From Shewanella sp. UCD-KL21 (GTDB lineage: Bacteria; Pseudomonadota; Gammaproteobacteria; Enterobacterales; Shewanellaceae): a stretch of 64,000 nt of DNA. Below the pieces are notes generated by a model. It was not told where the DNA came from and searched no databases. It saw nothing but the letters and a program-made list of their open reading frames with translations. This document shows positions 26,201 through 35,556 of the stretch, one piece after another. Numbering within the stretch: the first letter of the stretch is position 1; every line of letters begins with the position of its first letter. The stretch lies in the NCBI RefSeq assembly GCF_001957135.1, contig NZ_MPHK01000024.1, positions 696-64,695 of the forward strand, in the 5' to 3' direction. The position numbers were made by a program, and so were the translations under genes.

Positions 26201-26768
26201 AGGCTAATTTAACCGCCATGTGCAGATAGCGCTCTTCATCAGCCCTGCCAGTTCGCAGTAGCTCTAAAAAGTAACGATCTTCAAAATGGGTTTGATAGAA
26301 ATTTATCAGCTGATCAACTTGGGTTTGGTTACCTTTTAATAATGCCTTACCAACATCGCCTTCTTTGGCACCAGAAATAATCAAAATGCCTTTATTAAAC
26401 TTAATCAGCCACTCTTGATCGATAACCACTCGCCCATCTATTTGGCCACGTAAATAGGCCTCACTGATGAGCTGGGTTAAATTTTGATAACCGTCGTTAT
26501 CTAAAGCGATGACAGTTAAGGCACAAAACTCTTTTTCAAAACCTGGGACTTTCATCCAAAAATCAGCGCCAACAATCGGCTTGATCCCTGCCCCATGACA
26601 GCCACCATAAAACTTTACCAGACCACAAAAGTTATTTTGATCTGTTATCGCTAGCGCCCCCATTCCAAGATCTTGGGCTTTGGCAATAATAGGTTTTACT
26701 TTTGCCACACCATCTGACATGGAAAAATCACTGTGAACGCGAAGATGAACAAAACGAGGATCGGACAT
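23292..26768 (-). CDS. dnaE: DNA polymerase III alpha subunit
   Basis: 1158 residues, close to E. coli DnaE (1160). In order: PHP domain (HLRVHSDFSMSDGVAKV), the palm motifs GPGRGSGAGSLVAYAL and the catalytic aspartates of PDFDVDFCMDRR, fingers (GKHAGGVVISPT), helix-hairpin-helix region (DKIVILVDECERMGIPLIPPDVN), and a C-terminal OB-fold (GLVIATRVMITKRGSKMG). It is the replicative polymerase. Gene order rnhB-dnaE is conserved, with a 186-bp gap upstream that may contain its own promoter. Confidence 0.97.
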   Translation of the reverse strand: MSDPRFVHLRVHSDFSMSDGVAKVKPIIAKAQDLGMGALAITDQNNFCGLVKFYGGCHGAGIKPIVGADFWMKVPGFEKEFCALTVIALDNDGYQNLTQLISEAYLRGQIDGRVVIDQEWLIKFNKGILIISGAKEGDVGKALLKGNQTQVDQLINFYQTHFEDRYFLELLRTGRADEERYLHMAVKLASDRNLPVVATNQVVFLKADDFESHEIRVAIHDGFTLADPRRPKKYSKEQYLRTEEEMCELFADIPSALANSVEIAKRCNVTIRLHEYFLPNFPTGDLTIEDFLVDVSEKGLEERLEFLFPDEQVRLEKRPEYDERLDIELKVINQMGFPGYFLIVMEFIQWGKDNDIPVGPGRGSGAGSLVAYALKITDLDPLEYDLLFERFLNPERVSMPDFDVDFCMDRRDEVIDHVAELYGRDAVSQIITFGTMAAKAVVRDVGRALGHPYGFVERLTKMIPAEPGMTLTKAFEVEPSLPEAYNADEDVRELIDMCRRLEGVTRNAGKHAGGVVISPTVITDFSPLYCDAEGLNPVTQFDKNDVETAGLVKFDFLGLRTLTIIDWALQMINPRLAKQGKEPVRIEAIDLTDPKSFRLLQRYETTAVFQLESRGMKDLIKRLQPDCFEDMIALVALFRPGPLQSGMVDNFIERKHGREAVSYPDAEYQHESLKELLEPTYGIILYQEQVMQIAQVLAGYTLGGADMLRRAMGKKKPEEMAKQRGTFKEGAINNGVDGDLSMKIFDLVEKFAGYGFNKSHSAAYALVSYQTLWLKTHYPAEFMAAVMSADMDNTDKIVILVDECERMGIPLIPPDVNKGLFKFTVDDELNIVYGIGAIKGVGDGPVESILNARKDGPFIDLFDFCARIDLKKLNKRVIEKLICAGALDSLGPHRAAMIATLPEAILAAAQHAKAEAIGQNDMFGLLNSEPEDNKQNFVECTPWPDKVWLEGERDTLGLYLTGHPINQYLKELKQYTSGRLKDVHPTDRGKTMKAAGLVIATRVMITKRGSKMGLVTLDDKSSRLEVMLFTEAFEKFNHLLEKDKILICEGEVSFDDFAGGNRMTARNIIEIGEARSHFANAVEINITADDINQAWLEQFEQALTPWKNGSVPVIINYQQQEAAGQLRLGDEWRVNPTDELMLAIESLVGSKNVKIVFN

Positions 26769-26954
26769 AGATTATAGTATCTTTGAAATGCGTGATTAAA
26801 AGAAGAAAACTGCTAGCCAGATTAACAAACTAACCTTGGATTTAATAGAACAGATTAGGGATATACTCGCTAAATAAGAGCATTTAACATCGTCAAAGCC
26901 ATAGGCAATATTTGGCGATGTTGTCTAATGCAATATTGTTATAACGATAGCTGT

Positions 26955-27590
26955 TTAAGATTCAGATTGTGCCAGTACAGCCATCACAGGTTTAAAGCTT
27001 TTGCGGTGTTCAGCTAATACCCCATATTGTGCTAATGCTTCAAAATGGGCTTTGGTTGGGTAACCTTTATGATTGGCAAACCCATATTGTGGATATCTGG
27101 CATCAAGCTCAGCCATTTCCCTGTCGCGGGTTACCTTGGCAATAATCGATGCAGCGCTTATTGCTGCCACCAAGCCATCACCTTTGATAATGGCATGACT
27201 ATTGATCCCAAACTCAGGACTGCGATTCCCATCCACTAACACTCGCTCTGGGGTAATACTTAACCCTTGCACTGCCCGCTGCATAGCCAACATGGTGGCA
27301 TGGAGAATATTAAGCTCATCAATCTCAGTTGGGGATGCGCGGCCGACACTAATGCATAAGGCTTTTTCAGTGATTTCAGTAAATAGCAATTCACGGCGTT
27401 TTTCGGTTAATTTTTTTGAGTCATTTAAGCCTGATATCGGATTATTAGGGTCTAAAATAACTGCGGCGGTAACCACATCACCCACTAATGGGCCTCGGCC
27501 TACTTCGTCAACACCGGCAACCACGCCGCGGCTAATGTATTCAACTTGTTCAGGGGTAATGCCCTTTATTACTGCAGGAATACGACTCAC
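26955..27590 (-). CDS. rnhB: Ribonuclease HII
   Basis: 211 residues. Catalytic acidic residues lie in GVDEVGRGPLVGDVV and LVDGNR, with DSKKLTEKRRE and AISAASIIAKVTRDREM typical of the family. It removes ribonucleotides from DNA and RNA from RNA:DNA hybrids. It follows lpxB, separated by a hairpin terminator. The protein extends about 17 residues before the usual AGVDEVGRG start, within normal variation. Confidence 0.95.
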   Translation of the reverse strand: MSRIPAVIKGITPEQVEYISRGVVAGVDEVGRGPLVGDVVTAAVILDPNNPISGLNDSKKLTEKRRELLFTEITEKALCISVGRASPTEIDELNILHATMLAMQRAVQGLSITPERVLVDGNRSPEFGINSHAIIKGDGLVAAISAASIIAKVTRDREMAELDARYPQYGFANHKGYPTKAHFEALAQYGVLAEHRKSFKPVMAVLAQSES

Positions 27591-27616
27591 AAATCACCTC
27601 TAAAATTGGCATAAAA

Positions 27617-27654
27617 AAACCTGCTTAAGCGAATAACATCACTCAATCAGGTTT
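27617..27654 (-). terminator. Hairpin terminator/attenuator between lpxB and rnhB
   Basis: On the minus strand AAACCTG and CAGGTTT enclose a 24-nt loop and are followed by a T7 run. The stem is short, so partial termination is more likely than complete. Confidence 0.5.
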
Positions 27655-27669
27655 CAAAAATTACTGATC

Positions 27670-28812
27670 TTAATCGAGTAAGTTAATTACCGCGTCAGCA
27701 GCTCTATCGCTGGCATTACAGCGTAGACTGCGATGAATTTGCTCAAACTCTTGCTTAAGCGGGGTAAAATCAGCATTTAACTGCTCAATCACTGCTGCTG
27801 AAATATTCTCAGGATTACACTCATCTTGAACAATTTCAGGAATAAGCTTTTTGCCCGCAAGCAAGTTTGGCAAAGAGTAATGCTCAACTAACATCATGCG
27901 TTTAGCAATATTGTAAGTCAGCGCATTAACCCGATAAGACATCACCATAGGCCTTTTAACCAGCATGGCTTCAAGTGCTGCAGTGCCTGATGCTAGCAAA
28001 ATAGCGTCAGCAGCGGCCATGACTTCCCTTGATTGCCCTTCAATTAAATCGATTACCAAATCTGGCGCATACAGCTCAAGGGCGGCAATAAACTGCTCCC
28101 TACGGGCCTTATTCACCAGCGGCGTGACAAACTTAATATCTGGATAAGCTTGCTTAACAATCAGCGCCGCTTTAATAAAAGGTTCAGCTAACTGTTTTAG
28201 CTCACCACCGCGAGAACCTGGCAAAATCGCTAAATATTCTGCGTTGGCATCTAAACCCAGCAGTTTACGGGCTGCTAATTTGTCGCTTTCAAGCGGAATA
28301 TCATCCGCTAATGTGTGACCGACAAAAGTACATGGCACCTGTTGTTGGTCATAAAACGCTTTTTCAAAGGGTAATAACGACAGCACCATATTGGTGGCTT
28401 TTTCGATTTTAAAAATACGTTTTGGACGCCAAGCCCACACCGACGGACTCACATAATGAACAGTCTTAATGCCTTTATTTTTTAACTTGAGTTCGACCCC
28501 AAGATTAAAATCTGGTGCATCAATACCAATAAAACAATCAGGCTTAGCGGCACAAATTTGCTCAATCAAACTGGCGCGCACTTTAAGTAAACGCGGCAGC
28601 CTTGCTAGCACTTCAACAATTCCCATAACGGCAAGCTCTTCAAACGAAAAAAAGCTCTCGAAACCAAGAGCCTCCATTTGAGGACCACCAATGCCAATAA
28701 AGCGCGCATCTGGGTAGTGTTTTTGTAGTGACTTAATTAAGCCTGCGCCTAAAATATCGCCGGAGATTTCTCCGGCGACCATAGCAAATATACGAGGGGT
28801 ATTATTTGTCAT
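27670..28812 (-). CDS. lpxB: Lipid-A-disaccharide synthase
   Basis: 380 residues. Family motifs are MVAGEISGDILGAGLIKSLQ, FIGIGGPQMEALGFES, CFIGIDAPDFNL, HYVSPSVWAWRPKRI and AILPGSRGGELKQL. It condenses UDP-diacylglucosamine with lipid X at the inner membrane. The ATG at 28812 is preferred to an in-frame TTG 6 bp upstream; no strong ribosome binding site is seen and translation probably couples to lpxA, whose stop is only a few bases upstream. Confidence 0.95.
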   Translation of the reverse strand: MTNNTPRIFAMVAGEISGDILGAGLIKSLQKHYPDARFIGIGGPQMEALGFESFFSFEELAVMGIVEVLARLPRLLKVRASLIEQICAAKPDCFIGIDAPDFNLGVELKLKNKGIKTVHYVSPSVWAWRPKRIFKIEKATNMVLSLLPFEKAFYDQQQVPCTFVGHTLADDIPLESDKLAARKLLGLDANAEYLAILPGSRGGELKQLAEPFIKAALIVKQAYPDIKFVTPLVNKARREQFIAALELYAPDLVIDLIEGQSREVMAAADAILLASGTAALEAMLVKRPMVMSYRVNALTYNIAKRMMLVEHYSLPNLLAGKKLIPEIVQDECNPENISAAVIEQLNADFTPLKQEFEQIHRSLRCNASDRAADAVINLLD

Positions 28813-28820
28813 TATCAATA

Positions 28821-29591
28821 CTATCGAATGATCCCGCGAGATGAACCATTAATGAATTCAACCATGCCTTTAACGTATTCGTCGGCTGCAGCGTCTTCAG
28901 TAATTTCTGCTAATGCTTCTTCAATCGTTAAATTTTTACGATATAACGATTTATAGGTACGGCGAATAGCATGTTGGGTTTCTTTAGTGAAACCGCGGCG
29001 CTTTAAACCTTCAACGTTCAGGCCTCTTGGGATAGCAGGGCTACCGGCAGCCATCACAAATGGCGGCACATCTTGGAAGATGGTTGAAGATCCGGCGGTA
29101 AACGCGTGAGCGCCAATATGCACAAACTGATGTACACCTGTCATGCCACCTAAAATAGCCCAATCACCAACATGCACATGGCCTGCAATAGAGGCATTGT
29201 TTGCCATAATAATGTTGTCACCTAGCACACAGTCATGGGCGATATGCACATAAGCCATGAGCAGGTTGTTTGACCCTATACGGGTTTCACTATTATCTTG
29301 AATGGTACCGCGATGAATGGTCACGTTTTCACGAATGATATTGTTATCACCCATGATTAATGTTGTTGGCTCACCAGCGTATTTCTTATCTTGGCACTCT
29401 TCGCCAATTGAAGAAAACTGGAAGAATCGATTGCCTTTACCAATGACACTTGGGCCTTTTACCACAACGTGTGAGCTGATCCAGGTGTCATCACCTATTT
29501 CAACATCAGCACCAATGTAGCTCCACGGGCCAATAGTGACATTGTTACCAATTTTTGCGTCTGGATGAACGAATGCTAACTTATCAATCAC
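28821..29591 (-). CDS. lpxA: UDP-N-acetylglucosamine acyltransferase (GTG start)
   Basis: 256 residues of left-handed beta-helix hexapeptide repeats, catalytic His in HIAHDCVLGDN, then a C-terminal helical domain. It transfers 3-hydroxyacyl from ACP to UDP-GlcNAc, the first step of lipid A synthesis. I place the start at the GTG at 29591 (protein VIDKLAFVHPDAKIG), because it overlaps the fabZ stop as GTGA and aligns with the normal LpxA N-terminus. An ATG 24 bp upstream would add eight residues inside fabZ. Confidence 0.93.
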   Translation of the reverse strand: MIDKLAFVHPDAKIGNNVTIGPWSYIGADVEIGDDTWISSHVVVKGPSVIGKGNRFFQFSSIGEECQDKKYAGEPTTLIMGDNNIIRENVTIHRGTIQDNSETRIGSNNLLMAYVHIAHDCVLGDNIIMANNASIAGHVHVGDWAILGGMTGVHQFVHIGAHAFTAGSSTIFQDVPPFVMAAGSPAIPRGLNVEGLKRRGFTKETQHAIRRTYKSLYRKNLTIEEALAEITEDAAADEYVKGMVEFINGSSRGIIR

Positions 29592-30049
29592 TTGTTGATC
29601 TCTCTGCGTGCACACATGATTTCGGCTGAACAGGCTAGCTCGCCATCGACGAATGCTTGTCCTTCAAATACACCAATCCCTCGGCGCTCTTTAATCATTT
29701 TAACGTGGAAATGAATCTGATCACCTGGAGATACCACCCGCTTAAAACGTGCTTTATCAATACCAGCAAGTAAATATAAAACATCTGGTGATGGATCTGG
29801 ACTCATGGTTTTAAATGCAAGCAATCCTGTTGCTTGGGCCATCGCTTCAATGATTAATACACCAGGCATTACTGGTTTAACGGGGAAGTGACCTTGGAAA
29901 AAAGGCTCATTAAAGGTGACATTTTTAATCGCATGTAAAGACTCACCTACGGTGTAATCTAGAACACGGTCAACTAACAAAAAAGGGTATCTATGAGGAA
30001 GATACTGAAGGATCTCTTCAATATCCATGGTATTTAATTGGTTTGACAC
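29588..30049 (-). CDS. fabZ: 3-hydroxyacyl-ACP dehydratase (GTG start)
   Basis: 153 residues, hot-dog fold, with LPHRYPFLLVDRV and the active-site HFPVKPVMPGVLIIEAMAQ. It dehydrates 3-hydroxyacyl-ACP in fatty acid synthesis and competes with LpxA/LpxD for substrate. The start is the GTG at 30049 because GAGGA lies 6-7 bp upstream. The upstream in-frame ATG (30070) has no site and would add residues outside the family alignment. Its stop overlaps the lpxA start by 4 bp. Confidence 0.94.
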   Translation of the reverse strand: MSNQLNTMDIEEILQYLPHRYPFLLVDRVLDYTVGESLHAIKNVTFNEPFFQGHFPVKPVMPGVLIIEAMAQATGLLAFKTMSPDPSPDVLYLLAGIDKARFKRVVSPGDQIHFHVKMIKERRGIGVFEGQAFVDGELACSAEIMCARREINK

Positions 30050-30084
30050 GCTATTTCCTCGCAATGGCAATCATGCCATGACTT

Positions 30085-31104
30085 CTAATCTTGTATTTTC
30101 TTTTCAATCACTTTGACGCGATTAAATAATTCATCTAAATGACGGAAACGAACAGTATTGCGACGCCATGATTTGTTATCCATTGCAATTGTAGCAGATG
30201 AATACAAACCTGGTTTACGAATTTCGCTTGTCACATTGGTGCTGCCAGAGATATGGGTACCGTCTGCAACCTTCAAATGGCCCGCGATACCGCTACCACC
30301 ACCAATAATACAGTACTTACCAAGAGTCGCACTACCGGCTAAGAAAGAGGTTCCTGCAATAGCGGTATTTTGGCCGACAACACAATTATGGGCAATTTGA
30401 ACTTGGTTATCGATGATAACGCCATCATGAATTTCTGTATGAGATAAAGCACCACGATCGACTGTGGAATTGGCCCCAATTTCTACATTATCGCCAATTC
30501 TTACACCACCAGTTTGTGGGATTTTGATCCAGTTACCGCGCTCGTTCGCATAGCCAAAGCCATCAGAACCAATCACGCAACCAGAATGAAAAATACATTG
30601 CTGACCGACTATCACATCATGATAAAAAGTCACATTGGCTTTTAAAATACAGCCAGAACCTATGATGGATTGCTCGCCAATAACACTACCTGCAGCAATT
30701 TGTACGTCGTTACCAATAATGACATTGGCATCGATGACAACATTAGCCCCTATAGCGACATTCTCGCCCAGTTGCGCTGAGGCATCGATTTGTGCCGAAG
30801 GATGGATCCCTTTGGCAACTTTTGGGGTGGTATCTAAAAGTTGTGCTACCCGTGCAAAACCAACGTAAGGGTCTTTTAACACTAAGGCATTGCCGCTGTA
30901 ATCTTCGGCATCTTTTTCACTCAATAACACCGCACCCGCTTGAGAGTTCTCAAGCTGGGCACGATATTTACTATTGGCTAAAAAAGAAAGTTGATCTGAG
31001 GCGGCATCTTCTAAGGTCGCGACACTGGTAATTACCAAAGTGTCGTCGCCTTTAACAGATGCGCCTAATAGCTGACCAAGCTCTTTTAAAGTCACTGTTT
31101 TCAT
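30085..31104 (-). CDS. lpxD: UDP-3-O-(3-hydroxyacyl)glucosamine N-acyltransferase
   Basis: 339 residues. An N-terminal uridine-binding domain (DQLSFLANSKYRAQLENSQAGAVL is a typical stretch) precedes a hexapeptide beta-helix with the catalytic His region (NSTVDRGALSHTEIHDGVIIDNQVQIAHNC), then a C-terminal helix. It is the third enzyme of lipid A synthesis. Its ATG shares a base with the skp stop (TAATG), indicating translational coupling. Confidence 0.95.
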   Translation of the reverse strand: MKTVTLKELGQLLGASVKGDDTLVITSVATLEDAASDQLSFLANSKYRAQLENSQAGAVLLSEKDAEDYSGNALVLKDPYVGFARVAQLLDTTPKVAKGIHPSAQIDASAQLGENVAIGANVVIDANVIIGNDVQIAAGSVIGEQSIIGSGCILKANVTFYHDVIVGQQCIFHSGCVIGSDGFGYANERGNWIKIPQTGGVRIGDNVEIGANSTVDRGALSHTEIHDGVIIDNQVQIAHNCVVGQNTAIAGTSFLAGSATLGKYCIIGGGSGIAGHLKVADGTHISGSTNVTSEIRKPGLYSSATIAMDNKSWRRNTVRFRHLDELFNRVKVIEKKIQD

Positions 31105-31610
31105 TAGTTGCCTTTACTTAACGCTTGAACAACTTGATCGCTGATATCAGCATCTGGCTTAACGTAGATAACTGCACCACGTTGCAATACGATGTCGTAA
31201 GACTCTTTTGCAGCAATAGTATTAATCGCTTCTTGTACTTTAACTAAAAGCTTGTTTTGCTCTTCACCTTGACGACGACGCATGTCTTCATCAAGTGCTT
31301 TGCCTTTTAGTTGGAAATCAGACTTTAGTGATTCCATTTCACGTACAAGCTCAGTTTTTTGACTTTCGCTCATTAACGCGCCATCACGCTGTTGCTTTTC
31401 AACTAATTTGCGCATTTCTTCTTGCATTTTTTGTACATCAGCAACTCGATCACCAAACTCAGTTTTTAGTGATTGTGAAATTTGTTCACGTTGAGGCAGT
31501 TGCTCAAATACTTCGCCCATATCAACCACAGCAATTTTTTCAGCATGTGCCATCATAGGTGCACTTAAAAATGCCATTGTTACTAACGCGCGATTTAACA
31601 TCTTTTTCAA
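31104..31610 (-). CDS. skp: Periplasmic chaperone Skp/OmpH
   Basis: 168 residues. An N-terminal signal peptide (ALVTMAFLSAPMMAHA) is followed by a mature protein that is largely a charged coiled coil (residues about 45-130), as in the Skp trimer tentacles. It holds unfolded outer-membrane proteins in the periplasm for delivery to BamA, whose gene lies immediately upstream in the same operon. Confidence 0.93.
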   Translation of the reverse strand: MKKMLNRALVTMAFLSAPMMAHAEKIAVVDMGEVFEQLPQREQISQSLKTEFGDRVADVQKMQEEMRKLVEKQQRDGALMSESQKTELVREMESLKSDFQLKGKALDEDMRRRQGEEQNKLLVKVQEAINTIAAKESYDIVLQRGAVIYVKPDADISDQVVQALSKGN

Positions 31611-31657
31611 AATAGACTCCTTGTTATTATCAGCAAAACTTGCCGAGTGTATTTGTT

Positions 31658-34141
31658 TTAGAACGTTTTGCCAATATTGAACGAAAATATCTCTGTTTCA
31701 TCATCTTCGTACTCTTTAATCGGCCAAGCCAAGCTAAACACCATAGGTCCCATTGGTGATAACCATTGGACACTCATACCCCAAGAGGCACGGATCCGAC
31801 CTGGGTCGCTATAATCTTCCAGTTTGTCAAACTCATCCGCTGGAAGGTACCTATACGAGTCATAATCAAACTCGGTATCCCATACGTTACCAGCATCAAC
31901 GAAGAAACTAGTACGTACTGAATTAGAATAAGCCTCATCCAAGAAAGGCGTTGGAACAATCATTTCCACACTGGCTGTCGCAATGGCGTTACCACCAATT
32001 GAACGACCAGAACTCACTTGAATTCGGTTAGGATCACCCGGCAGTGTACAACCGTCACCTGATGGATCGGGCGCACATGGCTCACTACCACGGTATAAAT
32101 AGAACGAACGTGGGCCGACAGAATTAGACTTAAAGCCACGTAATGAGCTACTACCACCTGAGTAATAATTTTCCCAGAAAGGTAAAATTTGATCATTATC
32201 ATTAAACTGACCATAACCATTGGCATAACCTAAGCGCGCTCGTGTTAGTAACACAAAGCTGTGGTTACGGGTTAAGGGTAAGTAAAAATTGGTATCAAAG
32301 TCAGTTTTAAAATACTGTAGATCCGACCCTGGAATAGTCGCTTTCGCACTTAAGCGCTGCGATGAACCATCGGTTGGGAAGGTGCCGCGGTTTAATGTAC
32401 TGCGATACCAGCCACCATTTATTTCAAAGTTATCAAAGGCTAAATCATCGTTCGGGTCATCAGACTCACGGTAAACATTATAAAAACGTAATGCTTGTTC
32501 ATAAGCCGAGATTTCTGAAATCGCGTTATGACGATAACCGATACCGCCGTTTAAACGGTTGTTTTCGTTTATTGGGAAGCCTGAGTTTACTGCGATGCCA
32601 TAAGATTTATTCTTATAACGCTCAAGGTTAGCCTCGTTTGCATCAAACTCGTTCCAGAAGATACTGCCGCCTAAGCTGACACCATCTTTAGTAAAGTACG
32701 GGTCAGTGTAAGAGAAGTTAACGTTCTTAGAATACTTATTGGTATTTAAGTTAATACCCGCTTGGTTACCCGTACCTAAGAAGTTACTTTGTTGTACACC
32801 AAACTGCAGACTTAAGCCTGACTCGGTACCATAACCGACACCGGCGTTAAATGAACCAGATGGCTGCTCTTTCACATTGAAAGCGACATCCACTAAATCA
32901 TCACTGCCTGGCACTTGCACAGTTTCAGTATCCACTGTTTCAAAGTAGCCCAAACGGTTTAACAGCACTTTTGACTGCTCAACTTGCGCTGAGTTTAGCC
33001 ATGCTCCTTCCATTTGACGCAATTCGCGACGCATAACTTCATCTTTAGTAACTGTGTTACCACTGAAGTTAATTGAACGTACATAAACGCGCTTACCAGG
33101 GTTAACATTAATGTTTAATGCAACCTGTTTGGTCTCGTCGTTAATTTCAGGATAGGTTTTTACTTCTGGGTAAGCGTAACCAAAACGGCCTAAATACTTG
33201 CTGTACATTTCTTCGGTGAAGGTCACATCACCGCCGTTGTACATGTCGCCTTCTTTGATCGGCAAAATAGCTTTCATTAACTCTTCACGGCCCATTAAAT
33301 CACCGGTTAAGTTAACTTCAGATACCTCGTACTTATCACCTTCATCAACATTGATGGTGATGTACAAGCCTTTTCTATCAGGGGTCATTGCCACTTGGGT
33401 TGATGTTACCGCAAAGCGAATATAACCTTGGTTGTGATAGTAGGTTTTTACCGTTTCTAAATCGGCTTCAAGCTTTTGCTTTTGGTACCGGCGCTCACCA
33501 AATAAATCCCACCAAGCAACGTAATCTTTAAGTTCAAGTAAACCAATCAATTCAGCATCTGAAAAGACGGTATTACCCACTACGTTAATTTGGCGGATTT
33601 CGGCGGCTAAGCCTTCAGTGAAATTAAATTTAAGTTCGACACGGTTACGAGGTAAGTTAATCACTTCAGCTTCAACTTTCGCGCCGTATTTACCCACACC
33701 GTAATAGAAATCTTGCAGGCCTTTTTCAATGCCTGACAACATGGTTCTATCGAGTGACTCACCGATTTTAATGCCTGAGCCATCTAAGCTTTCTTGTAAC
33801 TGCTCATCTTTAATATCTTTGTTACCTTCAAAGGTAACAGCACTAATAGTGGCACGCTCTTTAACGGAAACAAGCAATACACCATCTTCATGGCTAACAC
33901 TGATGGTTTCGAAGTTGGTTGAGGCATACAAGCTTTTAATGGCTTGCTGTAATTTTACTTGGTCTACCGTATCGCCCACTTTAACGGGCAGGTTTAGCAA
34001 GGCAGCACCAAGTGCGACTCGCTGTAAACCATCAATCTGGATGTCGGTCACTTCAAATGGTTGGAAAGTTTCCGCCATACCATTGCCTGAAAATGACGCG
34101 CCGACTAAAATCATCGAGGCAAAAAGTTTATTCAATCTCAT
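31658..34141 (-). CDS. bamA: Outer membrane protein assembly factor BamA
   Basis: 827 residues. A signal peptide (cut near GMAETFQP), five POTRA domains (about 25-425) and a C-terminal 16-strand Omp85 barrel ending in aromatic Phe (FNIGKTF). The conserved lid-loop motif appears as SSSLRGFKSN. It is the core of the BAM complex inserting beta-barrel proteins. It has 47 bp between its stop and the skp start and is preceded by rseP, the standard order. Confidence 0.97.
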   Translation of the reverse strand: MRLNKLFASMILVGASFSGNGMAETFQPFEVTDIQIDGLQRVALGAALLNLPVKVGDTVDQVKLQQAIKSLYASTNFETISVSHEDGVLLVSVKERATISAVTFEGNKDIKDEQLQESLDGSGIKIGESLDRTMLSGIEKGLQDFYYGVGKYGAKVEAEVINLPRNRVELKFNFTEGLAAEIRQINVVGNTVFSDAELIGLLELKDYVAWWDLFGERRYQKQKLEADLETVKTYYHNQGYIRFAVTSTQVAMTPDRKGLYITINVDEGDKYEVSEVNLTGDLMGREELMKAILPIKEGDMYNGGDVTFTEEMYSKYLGRFGYAYPEVKTYPEINDETKQVALNINVNPGKRVYVRSINFSGNTVTKDEVMRRELRQMEGAWLNSAQVEQSKVLLNRLGYFETVDTETVQVPGSDDLVDVAFNVKEQPSGSFNAGVGYGTESGLSLQFGVQQSNFLGTGNQAGINLNTNKYSKNVNFSYTDPYFTKDGVSLGGSIFWNEFDANEANLERYKNKSYGIAVNSGFPINENNRLNGGIGYRHNAISEISAYEQALRFYNVYRESDDPNDDLAFDNFEINGGWYRSTLNRGTFPTDGSSQRLSAKATIPGSDLQYFKTDFDTNFYLPLTRNHSFVLLTRARLGYANGYGQFNDNDQILPFWENYYSGGSSSLRGFKSNSVGPRSFYLYRGSEPCAPDPSGDGCTLPGDPNRIQVSSGRSIGGNAIATASVEMIVPTPFLDEAYSNSVRTSFFVDAGNVWDTEFDYDSYRYLPADEFDKLEDYSDPGRIRASWGMSVQWLSPMGPMVFSLAWPIKEYEDDETEIFSFNIGKTF

Positions 34142-34171
34142 AGAGCACTTCTAATTATTTGTGTTCCCTGC

Positions 34172-35542
34172 TCAGAGTCTGGAAAAATCATTAAAGAGTG
34201 CAACACTCATCAACAATAACAGCATCGCTGCGCCAAACCTGAATCCTATGTCCTGTACCTTCTCCGGTACAGGCTTACCCGTAATCACTTCGATAAAGTA
34301 ATACAGCAAGTGTCCCCCATCGAGTACTGGCAAAGGCATTAAATTAATGATGCCTAAGTTCACACTGATGAGTGCGATAAACCCAAGAAAGTACACAAAT
34401 CCATAGTCTGCACTGGTACCAGCACCTTGAGCTATAGAAATAGGACCACTTAAGTTTTTCACCGACACATCGCCGGTAAACAGTTTTCCAATCATCTTAA
34501 AGCTGACAACCACCAGTTGCCATGTTTTATCAGCGGCTGCTGTGAAGGAATCTACTATGCCATACTCAAGCTGGAAGCGCATACTTTCCGGCCAATCAAT
34601 TTGAGTAGGACTTACCCCTACCATGCCAATTATTTCGCCCGCTGCATTGGTTTGTGCTTGCGGGGTGACATTAAGGGTTAATGCTTGATTATCACGTAAT
34701 ATTTTTAGCTGCACCGTTTTATCGGCAGACTTTTGTATCACATCTACAAACGCATTCCAATCGCGGTATGGTTTACCATTGATGGCTGTAATTTTATCGC
34801 CAACCTGCATACCAGCATATTCTGCCGCGCTGCCTTTGCTGACCAAGGCTATTATAGGTTCAATGGCCGGGCGATAAATACCTAAACCAATTGCACTAAT
34901 TGGCGATTCTTTATCGGGATCAAATGTCCATTGGCTAATATCAAGCGTATGGGATTGGCCAATCTGGGCATCTGTAACGGCCGCAGAAAGCGGTGTAAGG
35001 CTGATCTCTAACGAATCTCCACCAATGTGGCTTACTAACGCTAAATTAACTTCTTCCCAGTTTCTGACTTTTTGACCAGATACCGATAAAATTTCCATTG
35101 GCTCTTTAATGCTTATCTGCGCCGCTGGAGTATTGGCTTGGGTGGTATCAATAACTGGTTTAAACGAAGGTACGCCAATGATGTACATAAGGTATAAGGC
35201 AACAATGGCGAACAAAAAGTTGGCCATAGGCCCGGCTGCAACAACGGCAATACGCTGCCAAACGGTTTTTCGATTAAAAGCTTGGTCGAGTAATTCCTCT
35301 GGGACTTCTTCTACTCGCTCATCAAGCATTTTGACATAACCGCCAAGCGGGATCATCGCAACGACGTACTCAGTGCCGTCTTTGCCAATCTTGCGCCAAA
35401 TTGCTTTACCAAAGCCAATAGAAAAACGTTCTACTTTGATGCCACAACGGCGTGCAACCCAAAAATGTCCGTATTCATGAACTGTAATCAAAATACCTAG
35501 TGCGACAATAAATGACCCTAGGTTCCATAAAAAATCTAACAT
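34172..35542 (-). CDS. rseP: Site-2 intramembrane zinc metalloprotease RseP
   Basis: 456 residues. The zinc motif HEYGH is in the first membrane helix (residues about 22-26). Two PDZ domains in the periplasm follow (about 115-310; GSAAEYAGMQVGDKITAINGK is typical), then a C-terminal NLMPLPVLDGGHLLYYF providing the third zinc ligand. It cleaves RseA to release sigmaE and clears signal-peptide remnants. Encoded between dxr and bamA. Confidence 0.95.
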   Translation of the reverse strand: MLDFLWNLGSFIVALGILITVHEYGHFWVARRCGIKVERFSIGFGKAIWRKIGKDGTEYVVAMIPLGGYVKMLDERVEEVPEELLDQAFNRKTVWQRIAVVAAGPMANFLFAIVALYLMYIIGVPSFKPVIDTTQANTPAAQISIKEPMEILSVSGQKVRNWEEVNLALVSHIGGDSLEISLTPLSAAVTDAQIGQSHTLDISQWTFDPDKESPISAIGLGIYRPAIEPIIALVSKGSAAEYAGMQVGDKITAINGKPYRDWNAFVDVIQKSADKTVQLKILRDNQALTLNVTPQAQTNAAGEIIGMVGVSPTQIDWPESMRFQLEYGIVDSFTAAADKTWQLVVVSFKMIGKLFTGDVSVKNLSGPISIAQGAGTSADYGFVYFLGFIALISVNLGIINLMPLPVLDGGHLLYYFIEVITGKPVPEKVQDIGFRFGAAMLLLLMSVALFNDFSRL

Positions 35543-35556
35543 TGTTCTCCTAAGAA

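Noticed and set aside
33729..34154. 141-codon antisense frame opposite the bamA N-terminus
   Set aside because: It is a mirror of conserved bamA codons, without its own start signals or recognisable domains.
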